From contig JAFANN010000216.1 in the NCBI GenBank assembly GCA_019232665.1, positions 1 to 35,705 of the forward strand: DNA of 35,705 nt, in the 5' to 3' direction. The position numbers and the translations under genes are program-made. Shown here piece by piece: positions 7,517 to 17,215 of the stretch. The notes beneath the pieces are model-generated. The model was given only the letters and a program-made list of their open reading frames with translations. It was not told the origin of the DNA and searched no databases. Numbering within the stretch: the first letter of the stretch is position 1; the number at the start of each line of letters is the position of its first letter. Source of the DNA: Caulobacteraceae bacterium (GTDB lineage Bacteria > Pseudomonadota > Alphaproteobacteria > Caulobacterales > Caulobacteraceae).

Positions 7517-8322
7517 GTCCGCTCGGCCCTGGACAGGTTCCGCTCCTCGGTCGCGGCGCCGTCGATCACCCCTTTCAGGCGCTCCACCGTCGCGTCGTGG
7601 GTCAGGTCGATGTGCAGAGGCGTGACCGAGATGCGGCCGTCATAGGCCGCCCTGAGATCGGTTCCCTGGTCCGGACGAGAGGGAATGTTGCGAAACCCCA
7701 GCCAGTAGTACTCGCGACCGCGCAGGTCCGTCCGCCGCTCGGCGAAACGGGTGCGAACGTCCCGAAATCCTTGCCTCGTGACTTCCACCGACTCGATTCG
7801 GTTCGCCGGCCCAAGGGGAAAGTTGATATTCAGAATGACGCTCGGCGGCCACCCCGCACGAACGAGGCGGGCGAGAAGATCGGGGGCAAACCGCTCCGCG
7901 GGCTCGAAGTCCGAGCGCCGGTCGCCCTGATACTCGCCCATCATCTGGGAGAGGGCGATCGACGGGACGCCCATGGCCATCCCCTCGATGGCGCCGGCGA
8001 CCGTGCCGGAGAGGCTCACATCCTCAGCCGCGTTCAGGCCTCTGTTCACGCCAGACAGGACGAGGTCCGGCTTGCCTCCCTCCACAAGCTCCTGAATCGC
8101 CAGCATCACGCAATCGGTCGGCGTCCCCCGAACGGCGAAACGCCGCTCGCCCAGGCGCCGCACGCGCAATGGCTCGGCGAGAGTGAGCGCCCGCGAGGCG
8201 CCCGATTGCTCGGTTTCCGGCGCGCAGATCCAGACGTCCTGACTGAGGGAGCCGGCGATAGACTCCAACGCGGCGAGACCCTGTGCGTGGATGCCGTCGT
8301 CGTTGGTCAGAAGGATGCGCAT
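7513..8322 (-). CDS. surE: 5'/3'-nucleotidase SurE
   Basis: A 269-residue metal-dependent nucleoside monophosphate phosphatase. The N-terminus [16 protein letters not shown] carries the DD metal ligands (Asp8, Asp9). APETEQSGASRALT holds the conserved Ser region and LVLSGVNRGLNAAEDVSLSGTV the Asn ligand and active-site loop. It starts in TGATG, overlapping the serS stop by one base, and its own stop overlaps pcm. This gives a tight serS-surE-pcm run. Confidence 0.96.
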   Translation of the reverse strand: MRILLTNDDGIHAQGLAALESIAGSLSQDVWICAPETEQSGASRALTLAEPLRVRRLGERRFAVRGTPTDCVMLAIQELVEGGKPDLVLSGVNRGLNAAEDVSLSGTVAGAIEGMAMGVPSIALSQMMGEYQGDRRSDFEPAERFAPDLLARLVRAGWPPSVILNINFPLGPANRIESVEVTRQGFRDVRTRFAERRTDLRGREYYWLGFRNIPSRPDQGTDLRAAYDGRISVTPLHIDLTHDATVERLKGVIDGAATEERNLSRAERT

Positions 8323-9596
8323 CAGGCCTCCGCCTCGATGCGCGTGAGCCCACGCATGTAAGGGTGGAGCGCCTGAGGCACGGCGATGGCGCCGCCTTCA
8401 TCCTGATAGGCCTCCATCACCGCCACGAGCGTGCGCCCGACGGCGAGGCCAGATCCATTGAGCGTATGGACGAAACGCGCCCCCTTCTCGCCCGGCGCCT
8501 TGCACCGCGCGTCCATCCGGCGCGCCTGGAAATCCCCGCAATTCGAACAGGAGCTTATCTCGCGGTAGGTCTCCTGCGACGGCAGCCAGACTTCGAGATC
8601 ATATGTCTTGCGCGCCGTGAACCCCATGTCGCCCGTGCAGAGCATCACTGTGCGAAACGGGAGCTCCAGCCTCTTCAGGATGCTTTCGGCGCACTGGACC
8701 ATCCGCTCGTGTTCGTCGTCGGACTGCTCGGGGGTGGTGATCGAAACGAGCTCGACTTTGTTGAACTGGTGTTGCCGGATGATGCCTTTGGTGTCTCGGC
8801 CAGACGCGCCGGCTTCCGACCTGAAACAGGGCGTCAGGGCGGTCACGCGAAAGGGGAGTTCGGCCTCCGACAGGATCCGGCCGGCGGCGAGATTGGTGAG
8901 GGAGACCTCCGCCGTCGGGATCAGCCATCGATCGTCGGTGGTCCGGAACAGGTCCTCCGCGAACTTGGGCAGTTGGCCCGTCCCGAAAACAGCCTGGTCG
9001 CGCACCAGCAACGGAGGCGCGACCTCCATGTAGCCGTGTTCCTGGGTTTGGACGTCCAGCATGAACTGGCCCAGCGCCCTCTCGAGCCTGGCCAGGCCGG
9101 CCTTGAGGACCACGAAGCGGGCGCCCGACATGCGCGCCGCGCTCTCGAAGTCCATCATTCCGAGGGCTGAGCCGAGATCGGCGTGATCCTTCGCAGGGCT
9201 GTCTGCGAAGGGTTCGCCCCACCGCCTGACCTCGACATTCGCGTGCTCGTCAGCGCCCTCCGGGACCTCCGCAGCGGGAAGATTCGGCAGCGCCGCCAGG
9301 AGCTCATCGAGGCGAGAGGCGACGCTTGCTTCGCGCTCGCCAAGATCCGCTATCGAACCCTTCAAGGTCTCGACCTCAGCCATCAAGGCGTCGGCCGGTT
9401 CGCCCTTCGCCTTGGCGCGACCGATCAGGCCAGAGAGCTCCTTGCGTCGCGCCTGGTCCTGCTGAAGCGCTGTCTGGGCATGACGCCGCGCCTCGTCCAG
9501 GCCGAGGATCTCCTCGACGGGCGCGTCCACGCCGCGTGCGCGCCAGCCAGCCGCGTAGGCGGCGGGGTCGTGACGGATGGCCCGGACGTCATGCAT
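8322..9596 (-). CDS. serS: seryl-tRNA synthetase
   Basis: A 424-residue class II synthetase that charges tRNA-Ser. The N-terminal long coiled-coil arm (about 30-100) is followed by the catalytic core: motif 2 around [20 protein letters not shown], the FNKVELVSI strand, and motif 3 [16 protein letters not shown] near the C-terminus. I start it at ATG 9596 ([11 protein letters not shown]), the usual family N-terminus; a TTG six codons upstream (9614) is less likely. It lies between tatC and surE in the conserved alphaproteobacterial order. Confidence 0.96.
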   Translation of the reverse strand: MHDVRAIRHDPAAYAAGWRARGVDAPVEEILGLDEARRHAQTALQQDQARRKELSGLIGRAKAKGEPADALMAEVETLKGSIADLGEREASVASRLDELLAALPNLPAAEVPEGADEHANVEVRRWGEPFADSPAKDHADLGSALGMMDFESAARMSGARFVVLKAGLARLERALGQFMLDVQTQEHGYMEVAPPLLVRDQAVFGTGQLPKFAEDLFRTTDDRWLIPTAEVSLTNLAAGRILSEAELPFRVTALTPCFRSEAGASGRDTKGIIRQHQFNKVELVSITTPEQSDDEHERMVQCAESILKRLELPFRTVMLCTGDMGFTARKTYDLEVWLPSQETYREISSCSNCGDFQARRMDARCKAPGEKGARFVHTLNGSGLAVGRTLVAVMEAYQDEGGAIAVPQALHPYMRGLTRIEAEA

Positions 9597-9672
9597 GGGA
9601 GGGGCGTGAGACAATCATCAAGCTGAGGCGGCTTCCTTAAGGCGCGTCGGAACCGCCGCCAAGGGCGACCGA

Positions 9673-10563
9673 TCAGGCAGGCGACAGATCGCGCGCTGCG
9701 TCTTCCTTGCTACGCCGGAACTCGATCAGGGACACGCACCAGATCGAGACGAGGTAGAGAAGGCAGATCGGGATGGCCAACGACGTCATGCTGATCGGAT
9801 CGGGCGGCGTCAGGATCGCCGCCACCAGGAAAATCCCGACGATGGCGTAGCGAAAGCCGGCGCGCAGCATCTTGGATGTCACCAAGCCGGCCATTCCAAG
9901 AAGCGACAGCACCACCGGCAGCTGGAAGCACAGTCCGAAGGCCAGAAGCAAAGTCGTCACCAGCGAGAGGTAATCTGATACCTTGGGCAGCAGCTCGACC
10001 GAAACGTTCCCAGCTCCGACGATCTGCTGATTCAGCGAGAACCACAGGACGAACGGCAGCATGACGAAATAGACGAGGGCCGCGCCCATGGTGAAGAGCA
10101 CGGGCGAGGCGATCAGGAACGGCAGAAAAGCCCGTCGCTCACGCCGATACAGGCCAGGCGCGACAAAACGATACAGCTGCCAGGCTAGGACGGGAAAGCT
10201 CACCACAATCGCCCCGAAGACAGCCAGCTTCACCTTGGTAAAGAAGAATTCGAGCGGAGCGGTGAATACGAGCCGCAGATGCTCGACGCCGGGCGGCGCC
10301 GGACGAAAGCCTGTGAGCGTCAGAAGAAGATCGAACGGGCCGTGATGCGCCCCGGGCGCCCTTTGGGCCGCCAGGAGTCCGGCCCCGACTTCGAACGGGT
10401 GCAACAGGAAGATGTAGATCTGGCCGGAGAAGTAGAAACAGACCAGGAAGCCGATCACGAGGGCCACGGCGCACCTTATCAGCCGCTGCCGCAGCTCGAT
10501 CAGGTGCTCCATCAGCGGCGCGCGAGAGGCCTCGATCTCGGCTTCGTCGTGAGAATTGCTCAC
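9673..10563 (-). CDS. tatC: twin-arginine translocase subunit TatC
   Basis: A 296-residue polytopic inner-membrane protein, the receptor for RR signal peptides. The N-terminus reads PLMEHLIELRQRLIR, the TatC hallmark (conserved Glu in HL.ELR), followed by six predicted helices. FLPFLIASPVLFTMGAALVYFV and FGLCFQLPVVLSLL are family-typical segments. GTG at 10563 overlaps the tatB stop in GTGA. A possible client in this window is the EpsI-like protein, whose leader has a TRRDLL motif. Confidence 0.96.
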   Translation of the reverse strand: MSNSHDEAEIEASRAPLMEHLIELRQRLIRCAVALVIGFLVCFYFSGQIYIFLLHPFEVGAGLLAAQRAPGAHHGPFDLLLTLTGFRPAPPGVEHLRLVFTAPLEFFFTKVKLAVFGAIVVSFPVLAWQLYRFVAPGLYRRERRAFLPFLIASPVLFTMGAALVYFVMLPFVLWFSLNQQIVGAGNVSVELLPKVSDYLSLVTTLLLAFGLCFQLPVVLSLLGMAGLVTSKMLRAGFRYAIVGIFLVAAILTPPDPISMTSLAIPICLLYLVSIWCVSLIEFRRSKEDAARDLSPA

Positions 10564-11015
10564 AGGGCGGCGCGCGCAGGATGTGTCGGCGCGTCACTCG
10601 AGGGTTCGATTGGCGGCTCCTCCGCGGCCTCGACGGTCGTGCCGCTCTTCCCTGCTCCTGGGTCAGCCGAGACGGCAGGCAGTTCCGGCGCGCCGGCAGG
10701 CGGCTGATCGCCCTCTCGCAGGCCAGTGTGGATGTCGTCGAACACTTCCTGCATCCCCGATTCGGGTCCAAGGCCCACGGCTGTCTGCAGGTTCTGACCG
10801 GATCTCAACGCCTCGACCTCGCGTCGCAGCTCATCGAGTTCCGATTGGCGCGCCATCTCGTCGAAACTCGCCCGGAATTCGGCGGCCATGGCGCGCATGT
10901 GGGCGACGAAACGCCCAACCTTGCGCATGAGGACGGGCAAGTCCTTGGGACCTACGACGATCAGCGCCAGCACGCCGATGATCGCGAAGTCGAAGATCCG
11001 TCCTTCAGGAAACAT
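10560..11015 (-). CDS. tatB: Sec-independent protein translocase protein TatB
   Basis: A 151-residue protein with one N-terminal membrane helix (FAIIGVLALIVVGPKDLP, including the conserved GP hinge), then an amphipathic helix and a long charged coil (FDEMARQSELDELRREVEALR), ending in a low-complexity Pro/Ala tail. The longer tail separates it from TatA. It lies 50 bases after the tatA stop and overlaps tatC by 4 bases. The start ATG 11015 has only a weak ribosome site. Confidence 0.93.
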   Translation of the reverse strand: MFPEGRIFDFAIIGVLALIVVGPKDLPVLMRKVGRFVAHMRAMAAEFRASFDEMARQSELDELRREVEALRSGQNLQTAVGLGPESGMQEVFDDIHTGLREGDQPPAGAPELPAVSADPGAGKSGTTVEAAEEPPIEPSSDAPTHPARAAL

Positions 11016-11065
11016 GCGCCGGCTATCTCGTAATCAGGCTGCGTTACGGCCCGCGCGCCGGCCGA

Positions 11066-11278
11066 TCAATGGGCGACGGTGTCCTTTTCCGACTCGGGGC
11101 GGGCGAGCGGCTGGGCGGGGGGCGGGGGCGGCGGCTCTTCGCCTTTGAGGCCGTCGCGGAACGCACGGATTCCCTTGGCTGCATCGCCCATGATGCCCGA
11201 AAGCTTTCCGCGGCCGCCGAACACCAGGAGCACGACGAGAGCCAGAAGTAGGATGTGCCAAGGCGATAGGCTGCCCAT
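11066..11278 (-). CDS. tatA: Sec-independent protein translocase protein TatA
   Basis: A 70-residue TatA: a short N-terminus, membrane helix [16 protein letters not shown], then [25 protein letters not shown], the conserved amphipathic helix, and a Pro-rich tail. The start is ATG 11278, preceded by GGAGAAGG with ideal spacing. The longer frame up to 11341 adds an unrelated charged N-terminus and is rejected. It leads tatABC, 120 bases downstream of the scpB stop. Confidence 0.94.
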   Translation of the reverse strand: MGSLSPWHILLLALVVLLVFGGRGKLSGIMGDAAKGIRAFRDGLKGEEPPPPPPAQPLARPESEKDTVAH

Positions 11279-11398
11279 AATACCTTCTCCACGAGACCGT
11301 TCAGGCCCCCAACGGCGAACGGCGTGAAATCTTGCGGTCAAAGGATATAGGGGGTTTCGCCAGTGGGCGCCAACCGCGCCCGCGCCGCACCGGGGCCC

Positions 11399-12049
11399 TT
11401 AGTTTCCCCCTTGGACGTTTTCGTCCAAAAAATCCTGATGGAACTGCGGCTCTTCGTCGGCCTCGAGCGGATCCTCCTGAAGGTCCGCCCCGACCTCCGC
11501 GAGAACGAAGTTGGCAGGCATGTCCGCCGAAAGCAGACCAGCCGCCTTCATCTCCGCAGCCCCCGGAAGATCGTTAAGGCTCTCGAGCCCGTAGTGCGCG
11601 AGGAACGTTTCGGTTGTGGCCCAGGTGACGGGACGGCCGGGGCTGCGCCGACGTCCCCGCATCCGCACCAGCTCCATCTGCAACAAGGCGTCGAGGGTCC
11701 CCTGACCAGATTGGACGCCTCGGATCGCGTCGATCTCCGAGCGCGTCACCGGCTGGTGATAGGCGATGATCGCAAGCGTCTCCTGCGCCGCCCGTGACAG
11801 GCGCCGTGGCTCCTCCCGCTCCTTCGTCATCAGGAACGCCAGGTCCGGGGCGGTGTTGAAGCGCCACCCCGAGCCGATCTGCGAGAGGATGACGCCGCGG
11901 CCGAGATAGCGCTCGCCCAATGCCTTGAGGGCCGAGGAGATATCGGCGCCCTCGGGAAGCCGCTCGGCGAGGTCCTCGAGGGTCAGGGGCTCGGCTGCGG
12001 CGAAGAGCAGCGCCTCCACCATCCGCTCGGTCTCCGACGCGTCGATCAC
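11399..12049 (-). CDS. scpB: segregation and condensation protein B (ScpB)
   Basis: A 216-residue non-SMC subunit of the SMC-ScpAB condensin, made of two winged-helix domains: MVEALLFAAAEPLTLEDLAERL in the first, and RLSRAAQETLAIIAYHQPVTRSEIDAIRGV in the second, the strongest family signature. The start is GTG 12049, which overlaps the scpA stop in GTGA; a longer reading to 12220 would run back into scpA and lacks family similarity. An acidic tail extends beyond the core. Confidence 0.94.
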   Translation of the reverse strand: MIDASETERMVEALLFAAAEPLTLEDLAERLPEGADISSALKALGERYLGRGVILSQIGSGWRFNTAPDLAFLMTKEREEPRRLSRAAQETLAIIAYHQPVTRSEIDAIRGVQSGQGTLDALLQMELVRMRGRRRSPGRPVTWATTETFLAHYGLESLNDLPGAAEMKAAGLLSADMPANFVLAEVGADLQEDPLEADEEPQFHQDFLDENVQGGN

Positions 12050-12843
12050 GCGCTCACGCTCGCGCGCAGATAGAGGGGATCGAAATGCGCCGTCTGCTGC
12101 AGTTCGAGATCGCCCTCCTTGGCCAGTTCGAGGGCGGCGGAGAGGGTCGAGGCCACGCGCGAGGCCGCGCTCGCCCCGCTGCAGTCCTCCGAGGGCGCGA
12201 CCTTGGGAAGCGCCGTCCAATCGGTCAGGCTCGGAAGGAGCGTTCGCAGGCGCTCGCGCGCATCGTCCAGGCGATAGGCCTCGACCGGACGGGGGCGGTA
12301 GCTGCGCTCCTCATCCCTTCTGCGGGCCTCGGCGTAGGCGCTCATCAGCTCGAGCAGGTCGCCCTCGAGACGCCGCCGCGACACGATCGTGACCGCCTCA
12401 GGGTCCCCGCGCATGAAGACGTCGCGCCGAAGTTGCGGGCGTACGGCCAGCGCCTCAGCCGCACGACGGATTGCGTCCAATCGCGCCAGGCCGAACGCGA
12501 GCCGCGCGGCCATCTCCTCCGCGGGACGCTCGGGCTCAGGGGGCCGCTCGGCCTTGGGCAGGAGGAGACGCGACTTCAGGAAGGCCAGCCAGGCGGCCAT
12601 GACCAGGTATTCCGCCGCCAGGGCGAAGCGCAGGCTCCGGGCGGCGCGTACAAAGGCCAGATACTGCTCGGCCAGGCGCGCAATGGAAATCTGGAGAAGG
12701 TCGACCTTCTGCGACCGCGCCAGGTCGAGGAGGACGTGCAGCGGGCCTTCGTAGGGCCCAAGAGCGACGATCAGCGCCTCGCCATCGGCGGCGGCGCTCT
12801 CCACCGCTTCGAAGTCGAATTTCGGCTGAACGTAGGCGTTCAC
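12046..12843 (-). CDS. scpA: segregation and condensation protein A (ScpA)
   Basis: A 265-residue kleisin that bridges SMC heads. The N-terminus YEGPLHVLLDLARSQKVDLL matches the family's Y.GPL.LLL.LI....DI signature, followed by AEYLVMAAWLAFLKSRLLLP. The C-terminal part holds the second winged-helix SMC contact region. GTG 12843 overlaps the nagZ stop in GTGA, and its own stop overlaps scpB in the same way. Confidence 0.94.
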   Translation of the reverse strand: MNAYVQPKFDFEAVESAAADGEALIVALGPYEGPLHVLLDLARSQKVDLLQISIARLAEQYLAFVRAARSLRFALAAEYLVMAAWLAFLKSRLLLPKAERPPEPERPAEEMAARLAFGLARLDAIRRAAEALAVRPQLRRDVFMRGDPEAVTIVSRRRLEGDLLELMSAYAEARRRDEERSYRPRPVEAYRLDDARERLRTLLPSLTDWTALPKVAPSEDCSGASAASRVASTLSAALELAKEGDLELQQTAHFDPLYLRASVSA

Positions 12844-13853
12844 ATGGCCCCCACCGCCAGGGCGGCGCTCAACCTCGCCCTGACGTCCCGATCATCAATC
12901 GATTCGGGCGAATACGGGCGCCTCACCAGGGCAGCCCTCGCCCGCTCTGCGGCCCGGCCTGCGAGAGATCGGGCGCCCGCGGCGACCTCGCGCATCTCCC
13001 CAGGATCGCCGTTGCAGTGCAGGACGATGTCGCAGCCGGCGTCCAGAGACGCGCGGGCGCGGTCGCGGATCTCGCCGCTGAGGGCCTTCATCGAGAGGTC
13101 GTCGCTGACCAGCAGGCCATCGAAGCCGATCCGGCCACGGATGACCTGCGAGACCACCTCCGGCGATGTGGTGGCGGGCCGCCGCGGATCGACGGCCTCG
13201 AACACCACGTGAGCGGTCATGGCGATCGGCATGTCCGAGAGCCGGCGAAAGGCCTCGAAGTCGACCCGGTCCAGCTCCTCCAGGCCCGCGCGGACGACGG
13301 GGAGCGCCTCGTGACTGTCAGCGCCGGCGCGGCCGTGGCCGGGAACATGCTTGACGACGGGCAGGACTCCACCGGCCATAAGCCCCTCGGCGGCGGCGCG
13401 AGCCAGCCGCGCTACCTCGGCCGGATCGTCGGAATAGGCGCGGTCGCCGATGATGTCGTGGGCGCCGGGCGCCGGCACATCCGCCACCGGCGCGCAGTCC
13501 ACGTCGATCCCTACCGCGGCCAGGTCGTGAGCCATCAGGCGCGCCGACAGCCGTACGAGCTCACGGCGCTCGTACGGGTCGGCGACGGCCTGGAATGCGC
13601 GCGCCGGCGGGTAAGCCGGCCAGTGCGGCGGCCCCAATCTCTGGACCCTCCCCCCTTCCTGATCGATCAGGATCGGGGCGTCCGGCCGGTCCACGAGTCC
13701 CCGCAGCGCGGCCGTGAGCCGCCGGAGCTGCCCAGGGCTCTCGACGTTGCGGCGAAAGAGAATGAACCCCCACGGGCGCGCTTCGCGGAAGAAGGCTACC
13801 TCATCCGCGGTCGGCGCGAGCCCCGAGAGGCCGAAGATGCAGGCGAGCGTCAC
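12840..13853 (-). CDS. nagZ: beta-N-acetylhexosaminidase NagZ
   Basis: A 337-residue glycoside hydrolase family 3 enzyme that removes GlcNAc from cytoplasmic muropeptides in cell-wall recycling. It shows ILIDQEGGRVQRL, the catalytic loop KHVPGHGRAGADSH with the Asp-His dyad, and FDGLLVSDDLSMKAL with the nucleophile Asp. The preferred start is GTG 13853 (VTLACIFGLSG), which overlaps the SPOR-gene stop in GTGA; the frame is open upstream to 13895 but those codons lie inside the SPOR gene. No signal peptide, as expected for NagZ. Confidence 0.95.
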   Translation of the reverse strand: MTLACIFGLSGLAPTADEVAFFREARPWGFILFRRNVESPGQLRRLTAALRGLVDRPDAPILIDQEGGRVQRLGPPHWPAYPPARAFQAVADPYERRELVRLSARLMAHDLAAVGIDVDCAPVADVPAPGAHDIIGDRAYSDDPAEVARLARAAAEGLMAGGVLPVVKHVPGHGRAGADSHEALPVVRAGLEELDRVDFEAFRRLSDMPIAMTAHVVFEAVDPRRPATTSPEVVSQVIRGRIGFDGLLVSDDLSMKALSGEIRDRARASLDAGCDIVLHCNGDPGEMREVAAGARSLAGRAAERARAALVRRPYSPESIDDRDVRARLSAALAVGAM

Positions 13854-14653
13854 CTGACGAAGCAGGTTCTGCCGGCAGACTTCAGGCGGTCGCACGCCGC
13901 CTGGGCGGCTTCGCGAGAGGCGAAACCGGTGATGAAGGTGCGGTAGAGGGTGGCGCCGTCACGATCGACGGGAACCACCTTCTTGCCCTTGCCGGCCAGC
14001 GAACCGGGTGCGGCGGCGGCGGCCGCGCTCCAGCCCTGGTCGGCCTGAGCCGCGGATGAGAAGGCGCCGATCTGGATCTCCGCGGGGCCTGTCGCCTCCG
14101 CCACCTTCACGGGCTTGGCCGCCGGCTTCGGCACAGGTCCCGTGGACCGATCGATGAGGGCGCCGAGAGGATCGCCTCCCGCCGACTGAGCCGGGGCCGG
14201 CTTATGCTCCGCCGCCGGCGACGAGGGCGCAGCTTGCGGATGTGGCGTCGCTGCGGCGGTCTGGGCGATCGGAGGAGCCTGAACCGCTGGCGCCTCGGTC
14301 GGTCGCGGGGTCGCCTGCTCGGGGGTGGGCGCGAACGTCGGCGCGGCGGGCGGCGCGCCGCTATCCTTGTAGATCGACAGGCCGGCGGCAGGGTTCGGCG
14401 GTTCCGGCTGAGGCGGGGCGGCGACGCGCACGTCGCGGAGCGGCGTTCCGACCGGTTGCGGCGCATCGCTCGATCCGCGCGTTCCCGAGCGATAGAGCCA
14501 GAAGACGCCGGCCCCGGCGACGAGCAGCACCAGCACGCTCAGGATCAACGTTACGGGCGCGGGCCGGCGCGAGCGCTGCCCTGCGCCATGGCGGCCAAGG
14601 GTAAGCGGGGGCTCTTGGGCCATCCCATAACTGCGTCGATCGGTTTCGGCCAT
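13850..14653 (-). CDS. SPOR domain-containing membrane protein
   Basis: A 267-residue bitopic protein: short cytoplasmic N-terminus, one membrane helix (about 34-53), a long Pro/Ala-rich periplasmic linker, and a C-terminal SPOR domain (about 190-267; AEIQIGAFSSAAQADQGW, then TLYRTFITGFASREAAQAACDRL). SPOR domains bind denuded glycan strands at division sites. ATG 14653 has GGAG upstream; an earlier in-frame start at 14704 adds an unlikely N-terminus. In related genomes argS often lies between this gene and dgt; here dgt ends only 120 bases upstream of this start. Confidence 0.9.
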   Translation of the reverse strand: MAETDRRSYGMAQEPPLTLGRHGAGQRSRRPAPVTLILSVLVLLVAGAGVFWLYRSGTRGSSDAPQPVGTPLRDVRVAAPPQPEPPNPAAGLSIYKDSGAPPAAPTFAPTPEQATPRPTEAPAVQAPPIAQTAAATPHPQAAPSSPAAEHKPAPAQSAGGDPLGALIDRSTGPVPKPAAKPVKVAEATGPAEIQIGAFSSAAQADQGWSAAAAAAPGSLAGKGKKVVPVDRDGATLYRTFITGFASREAAQAACDRLKSAGRTCFVR

Positions 14654-14773
14654 GAACGCTCCGGAAGCCGGGCCGGTCCGCACGGCGGATCGGCGAATCG
14701 CCACCCCAGTCTAGCCCGCGGGGACTTCCGGTCACTAATGACGCCGAGAGGTGAAGGGAGGGTTGATCCGGTC

Positions 14774-15955
14774 TCAGGCCCACGGCTCGAGATGGAACAG
14801 GCGCCGGTGCTCCTCGATGGCGTAGCGATCGGTCATCCCCGCCACATAGTCGCAGATCACCCTCGCCCGGCCTGCCTCGTCCATCTCCCTAAGGTGCGCG
14901 TACCACTCAGCAGGCAGGACATCCGGCTCTGCCAGGAACAGGCCGAACATATCCGCCAAGATCCGGCGCGCCTGGCTGCGGCTGCGGTTCACCCGCCAAT
15001 GCCGGTACATCCGCTCGTGCAGAAAGGCGCGAAGCCTTGCCAGCGGTTCGACCAGATCGGCGGAGAACGCGACCAGAGACCGCCCCAGGCGCCGGACATC
15101 TTCCGGGGATTCAACGCGCCCTTCGCCCGCGCGGCGGCGCGTCTCGCGCAGGACATCGTCGACCATCAGGCCGATCATCCGCCGCACCATCTCGAGCCGG
15201 GTCAGCGACGGCTCCAGACCGGGGTAGTCCTTGCGGACGCCGAGCAGGACCGGTCCCACGAGCGGCACGCTCTCTAGCTCTTCGAGGTCGAAGACGTGGG
15301 CCTGCACGCCATCGTCCACGTCATGATTGTTGTAGGCGACATCGTCGGCGATCGCGGCGACCTGGGCCTCCGCCGAAGGCCATTCGCCGAGCTCGAGCGG
15401 GAACTTGGCGTCGAACGCTCCGACCGGCGCCCAGACCGGCTGATCCAGCCTGGCTGAGACCGGACCGTTGTGTTTGACGACGCCTTCCAGCGTCTCCCAG
15501 GTGAGGTTGAGGCCGTCGAACGCCGGGTAACGCCGCTCGATCTCAGTCAGAACCCGAAACGTCTGCACGTTGTGATCGAACCCGCCGAAGCGCCTCATCT
15601 GACGCTCCAGTTCGTCCTCGCCCGCGTGCGCAAACGGAGGGTGGCCGAGATCGTGGCCAAGCGCGATCGTCTCGGCGAGATCGGAGTCCAGCCCGAGCGC
15701 CCGCGCCAGCGACCTCGCGATCTGCGCCACCTCCAGCGAGTGGGTGAGACGGGTCCGGTAGTGGTCGCCTTCGTGCGCGACGAAGACCTGTGTCTTCTCC
15801 TTCAGACGCCGGAAGGCAGTGGCGTGGATGATCCGATCCCGGTCGCGCTCGAACGGCGTTCGGGTGGCGCTCGGCGCCTCGGGATGAAGACGGCCGCGGG
15901 ACTTCGCCGGATCGGCGGCCCAGGTAAGCCGCGTCTCGCTCCTGGTCTCGGTCAT
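14774..15955 (-). CDS. dgt: deoxyguanosinetriphosphate triphosphohydrolase-like protein
   Basis: A 393-residue HD-domain enzyme of the dNTP triphosphohydrolase family that releases tripolyphosphate from dNTPs. The metal-binding H...HD...D pattern is visible in [19 protein letters not shown] and [40 protein letters not shown] is also typical. The frame is open far upstream, but ATG 15955 (MTETRSE) follows AGGGG at good spacing, and upstream codons overlap the divergent erpA gene. It leads the long minus-strand housekeeping block. Confidence 0.93.
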   Translation of the reverse strand: MTETRSETRLTWAADPAKSRGRLHPEAPSATRTPFERDRDRIIHATAFRRLKEKTQVFVAHEGDHYRTRLTHSLEVAQIARSLARALGLDSDLAETIALGHDLGHPPFAHAGEDELERQMRRFGGFDHNVQTFRVLTEIERRYPAFDGLNLTWETLEGVVKHNGPVSARLDQPVWAPVGAFDAKFPLELGEWPSAEAQVAAIADDVAYNNHDVDDGVQAHVFDLEELESVPLVGPVLLGVRKDYPGLEPSLTRLEMVRRMIGLMVDDVLRETRRRAGEGRVESPEDVRRLGRSLVAFSADLVEPLARLRAFLHERMYRHWRVNRSRSQARRILADMFGLFLAEPDVLPAEWYAHLREMDEAGRARVICDYVAGMTDRYAIEEHRRLFHLEPWA

Positions 15956-16033
15956 TACGACCCCTGCTCCCATGGGCCTTGGCGTAGACGCCCGCGCGCC
16001 TCCATATAGCGCGGACAAGCAATTGGAATGCCG

Positions 16034-16396
16034 ATGAGCGATCTCACCCTGGCTCCCCCTCGAGGATCCACCGTCCCGGTAACCCTTTCTACGGCCGCCG
16101 CTCGCCGGATCCGCGAGATCGGCGCGGGAGAGGGCCGCCCCCTCATGCTGCGGGTGGCGGTGGACGGCGGAGGCTGCTCCGGCTTCCAGTACCGCTTCGA
16201 ACTCGTGGAGCGCGCCGAGCCGGACGACCTGCGCGTCGAATGCGACGGCGCGGCGGCCCTTGTCGACGAGGTTTCGCTCCCCTTCCTGAAGGGGGCCGAG
16301 ATCGACTTCGCCGAGGAGCTCGCGGCCTCGGAATTCCGCGTCCACAACCCCAACGCCAAGTCGAGTTGCGGCTGCGGCGTCAGCTTCACGGTCTGA
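16034..16396 (+). CDS. erpA: iron-sulfur cluster insertion protein ErpA
   Basis: A 120-residue A-type Fe-S carrier. The three cluster-binding cysteines are visible: one in [12 protein letters not shown] and two in the C-terminal [23 protein letters not shown] is the typical first helix. I prefer ATG 16034 because TTGGA lies six bases upstream; ATG 16028 is two codons earlier but directly abuts that site. It diverges from dgt and is followed 39 bases later by xth on the same strand. Whether ErpA, IscA or SufA is the precise name cannot be settled by sequence alone, but the dgt neighbourhood is usual for ErpA. Confidence 0.92.
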   Translation: MSDLTLAPPRGSTVPVTLSTAAARRIREIGAGEGRPLMLRVAVDGGGCSGFQYRFELVERAEPDDLRVECDGAAALVDEVSLPFLKGAEIDFAEELAASEFRVHNPNAKSSCGCGVSFTV

Positions 16397-16435
16397 ACGA
16401 CCTATGGGGGGTAAGACGTGGGGGACCGGGCCGCG

Positions 16436-17215
16436 ATGAAGATCGCCACCTGGAACGTCAATTCGATCAACGCGCGCCTGGACACGGTCCTGGGTTGGTT
16501 CAAGGCCGAACGGCCTGACGTCGCCTGCCTCCAGGAGATCAAGTGCATCGACGAGAAGTTCCCGACCGAGGAGTTCCAGAGCCTCGGCTATAACGTCGCC
16601 GTCAACGGACAGAAGTCCTACAACGGCGTGGCCGTCGTCTCGCGCACGCCCCTGGAGGACGTCGAGAAAGGCCTTCCCGGTGACGATGCCGACGATCACG
16701 CGCGCTATCTCGAGACGGTGATCTCGGGACCCAGTCCAGTGCGTGTCGCGTCGATCTACCTTCCCAACGGCAATCCCATCGGGACCGAGAAGTTCGACTA
16801 CAAGCTCGCCTGGATGCGACGGCTGCAGACCCACGCGCGGGCGCTGCTCGATCTGGAAGAGATCCTGGTTCTGGCCGGCGACTACAACGTAATCCCCGAG
16901 CCGGCCGACGCCGACGACCCGGCGTCATGGGCAGGCGATGCGCTTTTCCAGCCCCAGACGCGGGGCGCGTTCCGGTCCCTGAAGTGGCTCGGACTGACGG
17001 ACGCCTACATGGCCGCCGATGGCGCAGCTGGCGGCTACACCTTTTGGGACTACCAGGCGGGCGCCTGGCGGCGAAACCACGGCATCCGCATCGACCACCT
17101 TCTCCTCTCGCCGGCCGCGGCCGACCGTCTTCGGAGCGTGACCATCCACAAGGACATGCGCGGGGCCGACAAGCCGTCAGACCATGTCCCCGTGGTTGTG
17201 GAGCTGGAGATCTAA
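16436..17215 (+). CDS. xth: exodeoxyribonuclease III
   Basis: A 259-residue AP endonuclease / 3'-5' exonuclease of the endonuclease-exonuclease-phosphatase fold. [15 protein letters not shown] gives the Asn ligand, [10 protein letters not shown] the catalytic Glu, [14 protein letters not shown] the Asp-Asn pair, and [12 protein letters not shown] plus [13 protein letters not shown] the terminal Asp and His. ATG 16436 gives the universal N-terminus; GTG 16418 is possible. Its stop codon overlaps the convergent ilvD stop by 4 bases. Confidence 0.95.
   Translation: MKIATWNVNSINARLDTVLGWFKAERPDVACLQEIKCIDEKFPTEEFQSLGYNVAVNGQKSYNGVAVVSRTPLEDVEKGLPGDDADDHARYLETVISGPSPVRVASIYLPNGNPIGTEKFDYKLAWMRRLQTHARALLDLEEILVLAGDYNVIPEPADADDPASWAGDALFQPQTRGAFRSLKWLGLTDAYMAADGAAGGYTFWDYQAGAWRRNHGIRIDHLLLSPAAADRLRSVTIHKDMRGADKPSDHVPVVVELEI

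Noticed and set aside
12085-13212. Plus-strand open frame of 375 codons opposite scpA and nagZ
   Set aside because: It lies opposite two well-conserved genes; composition is typical of a shadow frame and no motif is visible.
15956-16834. Long upstream extension of the dgt frame, giving 686 residues
   Set aside because: The extra part lies opposite erpA and xth, which are clearly real; the dgt domain starts properly at ATG 15955 with a ribosome site.
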